Shown: one piece after another, positions 1 to 6,318 of the stretch
Layout of the letters: the number at the start of each line of letters is the position of its first letter
How positions within the stretch are numbered: the first letter of the stretch is position 1
Source: Davidsoniella eucalypti
Lineage: Eukaryota > Ascomycota > Sordariomycetes > Microascales > Ceratocystidaceae
NCBI GenBank assembly: GCA_004009845.1
Contig: RMBW01000352.1
Location: 1 to 11,247, forward strand
Direction: 5' to 3'
DNA length: 11,247 bases
Program-made: the position numbers and the translations under genes
The notes under the pieces: generated by a model
Told to the model about the DNA's origin: nothing
The model's database searches: none
What the model saw: only the letters and a program-made list of their open reading frames with translations

Positions 1-5
1 TCATT

Positions 6-16
6 TTGAGACCGAT
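6..16 (+). promoter_or_regulatory. Self-priming primer-binding site of element 1
   Basis: The 11-mer TTGAGACCGAT starts two bases after the LTR end (TCA at 1-3). It is the exact reverse complement of ATCGGTCTCAA at 6255-6265 in the 3' LTR, and by implication of the same place in the 5' LTR. In Tf1 of fission yeast the first 11 nt of the mRNA fold back onto such a site and prime minus-strand cDNA after cleavage. The match ends exactly at 11 nt on both sides. There is no TGG-initial stretch that would fit a tRNA 3' end. Element 2 keeps the same arrangement with a compensatory base change. The role is inferred from these matches. Confidence 0.85.
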
Positions 17-34
17 AACTCTTAAGTTTTTGTT

Positions 35-330
35 GTCCAAGCCGTCTGCTTGCCCTCTTTTCTGTCCAAGCCGTCTGCTTGCCCTCCTTCCGTCCAAGCT
101 GTCCGCTTGCCCTCTGTTGTCCAAAGCCGTCCGCTTGCCTCTCTTCCTGTCCAAGCCGTCCGCTTGCCACTTTTCCTGTACAAGCCGACCGCTTGATTTC
201 TCCCTTTGTCCAAGCCGTTTGCTTGCCTTTATCGTCCTGTCCAAGCCGTTTGCTTGCCCTATTGCACCTGCCTTATCCGTCCGCTCGCCCGCTTCTCGCA
301 CACGTCCAAGTCACCATGTCTGCTTGCTAT
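35..330 (+). repeat. Tandem array of ~29-bp hairpin units in the element 1 leader
   Basis: About ten units start near 35, 64, 92, 119, 149, 178, 208, 239, 268 and 304, spaced 27-35 bp. The core is GTCCAAGCCGTCTGCTTGCC followed by a CT-rich spacer. Each core is an inverted repeat, CAAGC-NNNNN-GCTTG. Seven of the first eight units keep both 5-bp arms intact, while the 5-nt loop varies (CGTCT, TGTCC, CGTCC, CGACC, CGTTT); the unit at 119 has one extra A in the left arm. The last two units are degenerate. Open frames through the array in several registers are a by-product of its composition. It lies in the transcribed leader just after the primer-binding site, so it may be an RNA packaging, translation or priming structure; the role is unknown. 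Confidence 0.85.
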
Positions 331-986
331 TTCTGTTCGGGGTCTCCTTGCTACCCTAACTCGCGGCGTCTACCACACCTGGCATAACCGTGCCCTAGCG
401 CGTGTTTTCACCCTAACCCCAACCAGGAACCGGCTGAGGGCTACATCTGTCCGCCCTGGACCTACCTACGAAGCGCGCCTGGCGCAAACCCGGCTGGTGT
501 TACCTCGCACTATTCAAGCGCAAGGAGCGCGCCCGTCTGGCCTCCCTCCTTGGCTTTTGCCTTCCACACGCGACGTCCTCGCCCACAAGGAACACTTTCA
601 CGATAACTTGGGCCACCTCTCTTCACCGTGACTTTGTTGGCCACGTCGCCTGTGGTAACCGCGTAATCCGCGAAGCGCGTGCTCGTGCTCACGTTTCCTC
701 ACGTCTCCTTTCCTCCTGTTCATCGGCATCCCACGCTCTCCCCCGCGTGATAAGGATGGTAACCCCGTGCACTCTTCCCGCGCTCCTCTAGTCGCTCCAC
801 GGGCCGCTGCATATGAAGCTGAGGAATTAATCTCGTACGAGACCACGCACACCCGTGCCATTAGTCGTGCTGCCTCTGTTCGAAGCCTATCCCACTTTGC
901 CCCTGGTGTAGATACCCATTCTCGTCGTCGCCCTCCGTCAGCCAGCACCCTTCCCCCGACTCTGACTTGGCCGTCTGGCCGAAAGC
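331..986 (+). other. Non-coding leader of element 1 (no gene seen)
   Basis: This stretch lies between the hairpin array and the likely gag start. I see no conserved protein motif in any frame and no further tandem repeat. Together with the R-U5 segment it gives a transcript leader of about 1 kb with several upstream ATGs. The open frame starting at 767 runs through its last part into gag, but that portion lacks recognisable Gag character. An opposite-strand open frame at 598-1212 has no recognisable motif and is taken as chance. Confidence 0.6.
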
Positions 987-2211
987 ATGGGAATGTCTGT
1001 CCGCCACGCGTCGCGTCCCCCATCCCGTGGCCGTCAGCCGACGCGTTCTCCTGGCCCTGCTCATTCACGCGCCCCCAGCCTGCCGACAATGCGCTGCTTA
1101 ACGAACTTAGGGAATTGAAGGACACTGTCTCGCTACTGTCCCAATTGGTCATAGGCAACCATACTGAACCTACTGCTCCCGCCATGCCTCCTGTCCCAAC
1201 TACTGCCGTCACTACCCGAAGACGTTCGAGATCCCGTAGCCGCGTCCGCCCATCTCAGCCTCACCTTATCGAATTTGGAGGCACTCACGCAGAGTATGAA
1301 AACTGGCGAACCCTAGCAGTCTTCAAGATGCGAATCGATGGCCGAGCTATAGGCGACGAGCTGGCCCGAACTGCTTACCTGTTCAGCCGACTGGGCACCG
1401 ACACACGCGCCAAACTCAACGAATTCTTCGTCTCCATTAGCGAACAACCCGGCTCATACGACAAGCTGCTAGACAAACTCGACCTCATGTTCCGCAGCCG
1501 TGCCCGTAAGTCGCAAGCCCGCACTGCCTTCTTTGGTGCCCGCCAGGAGTCCCACGAATCATTCCTCGACTTCTTCAACCGTTTCGAAGGGTTAGCTCTG
1601 GCCGCAGGTATGCAAGACGACGACATGCTCATCGACCTCCTACGTCGCGCCACACGGGAAGAGCTAGTGGTCAAAACCACCATCCTCTGGAGCCTGCCTA
1701 CTTACAGGGAAGTCACTGAGAGCCTGCTCGACCATTTCAGCCGCCACCACGATTACTACGGTCCTTACACGAAGAAGACCTCGCGTCCTACCCACTACCG
1801 CGATAGCGACAACTGGAGGGCGCGTGCCGAGCCCCCTTCACGTAACAACGCACCTCGTCAATCTCAGCAACCCCGCAATGATAGGCCACGTCCTAACCCT
1901 GCTGAACGCAATCGCATGTTCCGAGAAGGAGTCTGCTTCATCTGCTCACAGCCCGGCACATCGCCAACCAATGCCCCTCCCGCAGAACCTTACACGGACC
2001 CAAGACGAACAAGGTGCTGGTCAACGCAATCAACAGCGCTGTGAAGACGGCCATACGCGATGAAGTCCGCCCCGCGGTACGTGAAGAACTTGCGAAAACG
2101 GACCACCTGATGATGGATCGCCTGCTGCCCTCGTCCGAAAGCACCGCCGTGGTAGCCTCTACCAACACGCACCGCCCGGCCACTGATGAGGATGATTTGA
2201 TGGATTTTTAG
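987..2211 (+). CDS. gag: Gag polyprotein of element 1 (capsid and zinc knuckle), frame-broken
   Basis: Structural protein of the virus-like particle. The middle part is a retrotransposon capsid: a predicted helix (NALLNELRELKDTVSLLSQL), an RS-rich basic stretch, then the segment beginning FGGTHAEYENWRTL and continuing to about residue 250 with the SFLDFFNRFEGLALAAG helix. A CCHC zinc knuckle (C-x2-C-x4-H-x4-C, 1934-1974) follows, but its His codon is split: one C appears to be missing near 1957 (GGCACATC), throwing the frame to a stop at 2044. The correct frame continues to 2211 and ends in DLMDF. The start is uncertain. An ATG at 987 or 993 opens an Arg/Ser/Pro-rich N-terminus that joins the capsid frame if one C is missing from the C5 run at 1072-1076; as the sequence stands, the capsid frame opens at 767. 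Element 2 ends its Gag with the same DLMDF and stop. Confidence 0.8.
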
Positions 2212-2237
2212 GTGACCAGGACAAGTCGCGCCCTGGT
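2202..2237 (+). promoter_or_regulatory. Predicted -1 ribosomal frameshift cassette at the gag stop, element 1
   Basis: The slip site GGATTTT (2202-2208) overlaps the last gag codons GAT TTT and the TAG stop (2209-2211). A 6-nt spacer leads to a hairpin: ACCAGG (2215-2220) pairs perfectly with CCTGGT (2232-2237) around an 11-nt loop (2221-2231). The pol frame (-1 relative to gag) is open from 2196 through the hairpin and on to the end of the first pol block. Element 2 has the same slip site, spacer, stem length and loop length with different but still pairing stem bases. Slip site, 5-9 nt spacer and downstream structure are the known parts of -1 frameshift signals. The alternative is that the T5 run is an under-called T6, which would fuse gag and pol in a single frame. 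Confidence 0.75.
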
Positions 2238-3953
2238 AAGGAGGATACGATGGAAGGCGAACAGATAGTTAGATTAGAGATGGGAGCTAAGGGAACGTAT
2301 CTAGATTTATCTATGAATACCTTTTCTACGAAAGCTCTCGTCGACAGTGGCTGTCTCTGCCTCGCCGTCGTGCCCCCGCGCCTACTCGCCTACGCCACGA
2401 AGACATTACCCATCGAACCTCGTAAGGTATCACTCGCTGCATCGCAAACCAGTCCTCCCGTCATCACCCAAATCGCCCAGTTCACCCTACACTTGCCCGA
2501 CCACCACGAGGACATATGGGCCTACGTCGTCCCCGGCCAGACCGAAGACCTGATACTCGGTCAACGCTGGCTCATCAACCACGACGTGCACTTGCACCCT
2601 CGTTCCGGGCAGATTGAAGTACCTACAGCCGAAGAACTTACTCCCGACGAATTTCATGCCCTTTGCGACAACGACGACGACCTCGCCATCTTCCGTATTA
2701 CGCTGGAGGACGTCAACAGAGCATTAGCGCAAAAGGAACAGGAGAGACCGCCACTACCTGAGTGGTTAAGACCCGTAGCCTCTGCCTTCGAGGCAAAAGC
2801 GTCCAAGGACCTCCCGCCGCACCGGCCTGGAGTGGACTTGAAGATCGAGCTGCTGGAGGGAAAGACGTTACCTATACAATCGCTGTACCCGTTGTCTCGC
2901 GCAGAGTTGTTGGTGATGCAGAAGACGCTGACGGAACTACTGGCTACTAAATGGATAAAGGACACAAAGTCTGAAGTGGGCTCTCCAGTGCTATTTGTAA
3001 AGAAACCTGGAGGTGGAATTCGCTTCTGCGTAGACTACCGCGCAGTCAACGCTATTTCCAAAAAGGACTCATACCCCTTACCCCTTATCCATGACACCCT
3101 GCGGCAAATTTCGGAAGCCAAGTGGGTGTCCAAGGTAGATGTCATTGCTGCCTTTCATCGTATTCGTATAGCCCCTGGCTATGAGGAGTTAACCGCTTTT
3201 CGGACTCCCCTAGGGGCCTTCGAATGGAACGTCATCCCTTTCGGTCTGACCAATGCCCCTGCCGCCTTCCAACGCTACATCAACTCGGTCCTTCGGAAAT
3301 GGCTAGGTATTAGCTGCAGCGCTTATATCGATGACGTGGATATTTACTCCAGCGGTACTGAGGAGGAGCATAGACAACTAGTGCTCGAGATCGTCCATGC
3401 ACTCGATCAAGCCGGCCTCCAACTCGACTTGCGCAAGTGTCACTTTCTGGCCAAGGAGATTAAGTTCCTCGGGTTCATAGTCGGCCCTGGTATTGGTATC
3501 AAGGCAGACCCCGAGAAAACCCTAGCGATTCGTGAATGGAAACCTCCTACGACATTGAAAGGTTTACGCGGGTTTATCGGCTTCGTGAATTTCTACAGAG
3601 ATTTTGTGCCTCGACTGTCGGAATTGATGGCGCCTCTGGTAGGGTTAACTAAGAAGGACACACCTTTCGTATGGTCTGACGCCTGCGCTCACTCTTTTGC
3701 CGAAGTTAAGAAAGCCTTCCTTACTCCCCCTGTTCTGACTCCTTTTGACCCCCTGAAAGAAACTGTACTGACCGCCGACTCGTCTGGTTACGCCTTAGGA
3801 GCAGAATTATCCCAGCGAGGCGATGATGGCCTTATGCACCCCATCGCCTTCCTCTCGCGCAAACTTACTCCCCCGAAGCCAATTACCCGATTCACGACAA
3901 GGAGATGTTGGCTATTTACTGGTCCATTCGAGAATGGCGCCATTTCCTCCTAG
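2205..3953 (+). CDS. pol: Pol of element 1, N-terminal block: aspartic protease, reverse transcriptase, RNase H (start)
   Basis: Replication enzymes of the retrotransposon. Residues are counted from the first in-frame ATG at 2250; translation probably enters from gag by -1 shift, because residues upstream of that ATG (DKSRP) are conserved in element 2. The protease active site is ALVDSGC with D32. The linker ends in YVVPGQTEDLILGQRWL. The RT spans about 170-420: FVKKPGG and FCVDYRAVN, palm aspartate D297 (KVDVIAAFHRIRI), PFGLTNAPAAFQ, and the catalytic YIDD with D361/D362. The tether and RNase H start follow, with D510 in TADSSGYALGAEL. The frame is lost at the C5 run 3870-3874, where one base appears to be missing. 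The correct frame is open through that point and carries on in the next entry; the stop at 3951-3953 belongs to the shifted tail. Apart from that break all key residues are intact. Confidence 0.95.
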   Translation, partial: FLGDQDKSRPGKEDTMEGEQIVRLEMGAKGTYLDLSMNTFSTKALVDSGCLCLAVVPPRLLAYATKTLPIEPRKVSLAASQTSPPVITQIAQFTLHLPDHHEDIWAYVVPGQTEDLILGQRWLINHDVHLHPRSGQIEVPTAEELTPDEFHALCDNDDDLAIFRITLEDVNRALAQKEQERPPLPEWLRPVASAFEAKASKDLPPHRPGVDLKIELLEGKTLPIQSLYPLSRAELLVMQKTLTELLATKWIKDTKSEVGSPVLFVKKPGGGIRFCVDYRAVNAISKKDSYPLPLIHDTLRQISEAKWVSKVDVIAAFHRIRIAPGYEELTAFRTPLGAFEWNVIPFGLTNAPAAFQRYINSVLRKWLGISCSAYIDDVDIYSSGTEEEHRQLVLEIVHALDQAGLQLDLRKCHFLAKEIKFLGFIVGPGIGIKADPEKTLAIREWKPPTTLKGLRGFIGFVNFYRDFVPRLSELMAPLVGLTKKDTPFVWSDACAHSFAEVKKAFLTPPVLTPFDPLKETVLTADSSGYALGAELSQRGDDGLMHPIAFLSRKLTPPKPITRFTTRRCWLFTGPFENGAISS

Positions 3954-5851
3954 GGGTTGACTTTGTGGTATACACTGACCACCGTAATCTGGAGTACTTT
4001 CGCACTAAGAGGACGCTTGCCGAGAGACAGCGTCGCTGGGGATATGAGCTCTCTGACTTCAGCTTCTGCCTGCGCCATCGCCCAGGCACCGAGCAAGTTG
4101 TACCAGACGCCCTTTCAAGAAGGGACCAGGACATGCCAGCCGACGAAAAAGACGATAGGCTGGCTAGTCGTGTGCATCAACTCCTCGAGAAGAGTGAGGC
4201 GAGCAATGACCTGGTAGTAATTGGCGCAGTTTGGGCTCAGGAGCCAGACAAGGATGCGCCGACTGACGATAACGCAACTAGAGAAGTAGTATCATCCCCT
4301 TTCGCTGATCCCGAGATGACTGACCTATGGAACCAAGCCCTTGCCAATAATAACCGCTGGTGGCTGGCTCGTAAATTAGTGCGAGACGAAGCCCGCTCGT
4401 TCCCCGCCGACTGGGGTCTGCAATGGCAGATGAGCGAATGTAAGGTTGACCAAGACGGACTGCTGCGCTGGCGTGATAGACTTTGGGTCCCATATTACGA
4501 ACCCCTGAGAACCAAGATCATCCAGCAAATTCACGACTCTACTCTGGCCGGACACCCAGGAAGAGCAATCACTCGTGATCTTGTATCGCGCGAGTATGCC
4601 TGGCCTGGCCTGACTAACGACGTCCGACGATTCGTGTCCAACTGCTCCTCTTGCGGCAAGAGCAAGATCTGGCGAGAGCAGAAGCGCGGTCTGTTGAAAC
4701 CGCTGCCTGTACCGTCTAGACCCTGGGCTGAACTAGCAATGGACTTTATTGGCCCACTACCTACCTCTTCGGGCTATACTTCCATTCTGGGTGTCACCGA
4801 CCGCCTGTCTAAGTCCCAAATCCTGATCCCTATGTCGTCCACAACCGCACAAGCCACCGCTGAAGCCTTGCTAATCCATGTTTTCTCGCACCACGGTTTT
4901 CCTCAAGCAATTGTCTCCGACAGAGGGCCTCAATTTGCTCAATTATTCTGGGGAGAAGTATGTCGCCGGTTCGGCATTCAGCGTCGCCTGTCCACAGCGT
5001 TCCATCCGCAGACGGATGGCAGCCAAGAACGCAGTAATCAGGAGATTGAAACATACCTGCGCAATTTCTGTTCCTTTGCCCAGGACGACTGGGCCTCCTT
5101 GCTGCCTCAAGCGCAACTCGCCCTAAACAACAGGATCTCTTCCGCTACAGGCCTCTCTCCTTTCTTCATGACCCACGGTTTTAACGTCGACATTATCGAA
5201 CCATCTGTACAAGGGCCCCCAGCCTCGAATAAGTCTCCAGTACGCGGGGCCCAGGATTGGTTAGCAAAGCTAAGTGATGCTACTCAGTTCGCTATTGTCG
5301 CCATGGCGGCCGCCCAAGAACACCAGGAGAACAGTGCTAACCGTCTTCGCCAGCCCTCTGAAAGTTTCAAAGTAGGAGACCTAGTTTACCTAAACACGAA
5401 GCACCTGACTACGGAAAGGCCTTCAAAGAAGCTAGACTGGCTAGCTAGACGGTACACTGTCCTGGAAGTTGTAGGCAGCCATAACGTTCGCCTGAACGTA
5501 CCCTCGGATATTCACCCAGTCTTTCATGTAAGCCTCATCCGACGCGCCCCAAACAACCCCTTGCCATCTCAGGAGATTCAGGACGATGAGCCTGTCGCAA
5601 TCACGGCTAGGGAAGCGCTTGAGGACCCCTCATTGGAGGCTGGTGAGTACAGGGTGGAGGCAATATTGAAACAGCGCACTTCCCGAGGTCACAAGCAAGC
5701 CCTCGTCAAATGGCTAGGCTACCAAGATGCGACGTGGGAACCCCTAGAACATGTGGAAGACACTGTTGCCTGGCGCATCTTCACGGAGAAAACCAAGAAG
5801 AACTGGGATGTCACTGTCCAGTCTCTGTACTCTGCCTGGTTATTGTCGTAG
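3905..5851 (+). CDS. pol: Pol of element 1, C-terminal block: RNase H end, integrase, chromodomain
   Basis: This continues the same polyprotein after the C5 break; the Met at 3905 is an internal RNase H residue, not a start. Residues are counted from it. RNase H ends with YTDHRNLEYF (D25). Integrase has the HHCC zinc site H210-x6-H217-x29-C247-x2-C250, and the catalytic triad D280, D339 and E375 with the standard D-x35-E spacing. A GPF/Y-like module follows (KLDWLARRYTVLEVVG) with a diverged core, then HPVFHVSLI. The C-terminus is a chromodomain at about 582-630 (YRVEAILKQ, VKWLGY, TWEP), expected to bind methylated histone H3K9 and steer integration. The Tyr/Trp/Tyr positions usual for the aromatic cage are present. 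TAG at 5849-5851 ends the frame. The block has no substitution stops and looks functional. Confidence 0.95.
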   Translation: MLAIYWSIREWRHFLLGVDFVVYTDHRNLEYFRTKRTLAERQRRWGYELSDFSFCLRHRPGTEQVVPDALSRRDQDMPADEKDDRLASRVHQLLEKSEASNDLVVIGAVWAQEPDKDAPTDDNATREVVSSPFADPEMTDLWNQALANNNRWWLARKLVRDEARSFPADWGLQWQMSECKVDQDGLLRWRDRLWVPYYEPLRTKIIQQIHDSTLAGHPGRAITRDLVSREYAWPGLTNDVRRFVSNCSSCGKSKIWREQKRGLLKPLPVPSRPWAELAMDFIGPLPTSSGYTSILGVTDRLSKSQILIPMSSTTAQATAEALLIHVFSHHGFPQAIVSDRGPQFAQLFWGEVCRRFGIQRRLSTAFHPQTDGSQERSNQEIETYLRNFCSFAQDDWASLLPQAQLALNNRISSATGLSPFFMTHGFNVDIIEPSVQGPPASNKSPVRGAQDWLAKLSDATQFAIVAMAAAQEHQENSANRLRQPSESFKVGDLVYLNTKHLTTERPSKKLDWLARRYTVLEVVGSHNVRLNVPSDIHPVFHVSLIRRAPNNPLPSQEIQDDEPVAITAREALEDPSLEAGEYRVEAILKQRTSRGHKQALVKWLGYQDATWEPLEHVEDTVAWRIFTEKTKKNWDVTVQSLYSAWLLS

Positions 5852-6121
5852 AGCAAATCCGACAAGGGCTACGGCGTGACCCTCGACACACGCAATCCTC
5901 CCCGCTGGAGGCTATGCCGCAGACCACTGCGCCACGACGACCGCTTGCGCCCCCTGGCGCCTACCGCTTCCGGTATCTTTACCCTGTTTGGAAAGTGTTA
6001 TTTTTGTTTTATTGGATTGTTACCATGGCTCATCTTGTTTTCTGTTATTTGTCATATTGCATTGGTTGTTTGAAGGAGTTTTTATGGGTTTTTGTTGTAA
6101 AATTAGTAAATTTTTTCTGCC
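5852..6121 (+). other. 3' untranslated region of element 1
   Basis: A 270-bp stretch lies between the pol stop and the polypurine tract. Its first half is GC-rich and its second half T-rich (runs of T from about 6000 to 6115). Open frames at 5710-6144 and 5876-6073 show no conserved motif and partly overlap pol out of frame. I see no envelope-like gene. Confidence 0.7.
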
Positions 6122-6135
6122 GGTGGGGGGGGAGA
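6122..6135 (+). promoter_or_regulatory. Polypurine tract of element 1
   Basis: A purine-rich stretch GGTGGGGGGGGAGA (one T) sits four bases (CTAT) before the LTR start. In LTR retrotransposons such a tract resists RNase H and primes plus-strand DNA. The 4-nt gap is slightly longer than usual, so the exact primer end is uncertain. Confidence 0.75.
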
Positions 6136-6139
6136 CTAT

Positions 6140-6318
6140 TGTAAGGGTCTAAGGCCCATCAGTATTGGCCAAGTCATGCCTTGGCCCTACTTGACTTTGA
6201 CATAAATAGGGACCGATTCCCTCGTAGTTTAGTCTTAGTTTCTCTTTCTCCCTCATCGGTCTCAATTCAATTCATCTTTACGACCATTTTTCCTCGCAAA
6301 TCCTCGTATATCGTCTCA
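6140..6318 (+). repeat. 3' LTR of element 1 (179 bp)
   Basis: The LTR begins TGTAAGGGTC and ends GTCTCA (TG...CA), following the polypurine tract. The end is fixed by element 2, whose pol codons resume at 6319, and by the window start TCA, which matches the last three LTR bases. Parts in order: U3 palindrome (6167-6186), TATA-like ATAAATA (6202-6208), conserved GGGACCGATTCCC (6209-6221), inferred transcript start ATCGGTCTCAA (6255-6265), then U5. The inferred start lies about 50 nt after the TATA-like box. Layout and length match the element 2 LTR closely, with R starting at LTR nt 116 versus 115. Confidence 0.9.
6167..6186 (+). repeat. U3 inverted repeat in LTR of element 1
   Basis: GGCCAAG (6167-6173) and CTTGGCC (6180-6186) form a perfect 7-bp inverted repeat around TCATGC. 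The element 2 LTR has an inverted repeat at the matching place with a C-to-T change in one arm balanced by G-to-A in the other. It could be a dyad binding site for a transcription factor, or a stem-loop in the 3' end of the transcript. Confidence 0.7.

Larger units (their letters stand above)
1..6318 (+). mobile_element. Element 1: Ty3/gypsy chromovirus LTR retrotransposon, nearly complete
   Basis: The order of parts is LTR end (TCA, 1-3), primer-binding site, leader, gag, pol (protease, RT, RNase H, integrase, chromodomain), 3' UTR, polypurine tract and 3' LTR. Integrase lying after RNase H places it in Ty3/gypsy (Metaviridae), and the C-terminal chromodomain makes it a chromovirus. Primer-site matching points to the self-priming Tf1/sushi group. 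The internal region is about 6.1 kb; with two 179-bp LTRs the element would be about 6.5 kb. The right edge (6318/6319) is fixed because the interrupted pol reading frame of element 2 resumes at 6319. The 5' LTR lies outside the window, so neither LTR divergence nor the target-site duplication can be read; CGAGC (6319-6323) is the candidate duplication. Three apparent single-base frame breaks occur in gag and pol. Otherwise the copy looks young: there are no substitution stops in about 3.6 kb of pol. Confidence 0.95.

Noticed and set aside
4..20. tRNA-primed primer-binding site
   Set aside because: The bases after the LTR do not start with TGG and I could not match them to a tRNA 3' end; the exact LTR complement explains them better.
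35..330. CRISPR-like or coding tandem repeat
   Set aside because: Units are direct ~29-bp repeats with short CT-rich spacers of similar sequence, not unique spacers, inside a fungal retrotransposon leader; the open frames through them (6-359, 79-387) are compositional.
354..427. Telomere-like CCCTAA motifs
   Set aside because: Only single CCCTAAC copies occur (about 353 and 411), with no tandem run.
598..1212. 204-aa open frame on the minus strand
   Set aside because: It is antisense to the gag start region, has no recognisable domain, and mirrors the GC-rich codon pattern of the plus strand.
5710..6144. Extra gene (envelope or accessory) after pol
   Set aside because: The frame overlaps pol out of register and then runs through T-rich UTR; its hydrophobic stretch is due to T-rich codons, with no start context or conserved motif.
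1..6318. Repeat-induced point mutation (RIP) of element 1
   Set aside because: Long pol frames have no TAA/TAG stops from C-to-T changes and the coding region is not AT-rich by eye; a dinucleotide index would settle it.
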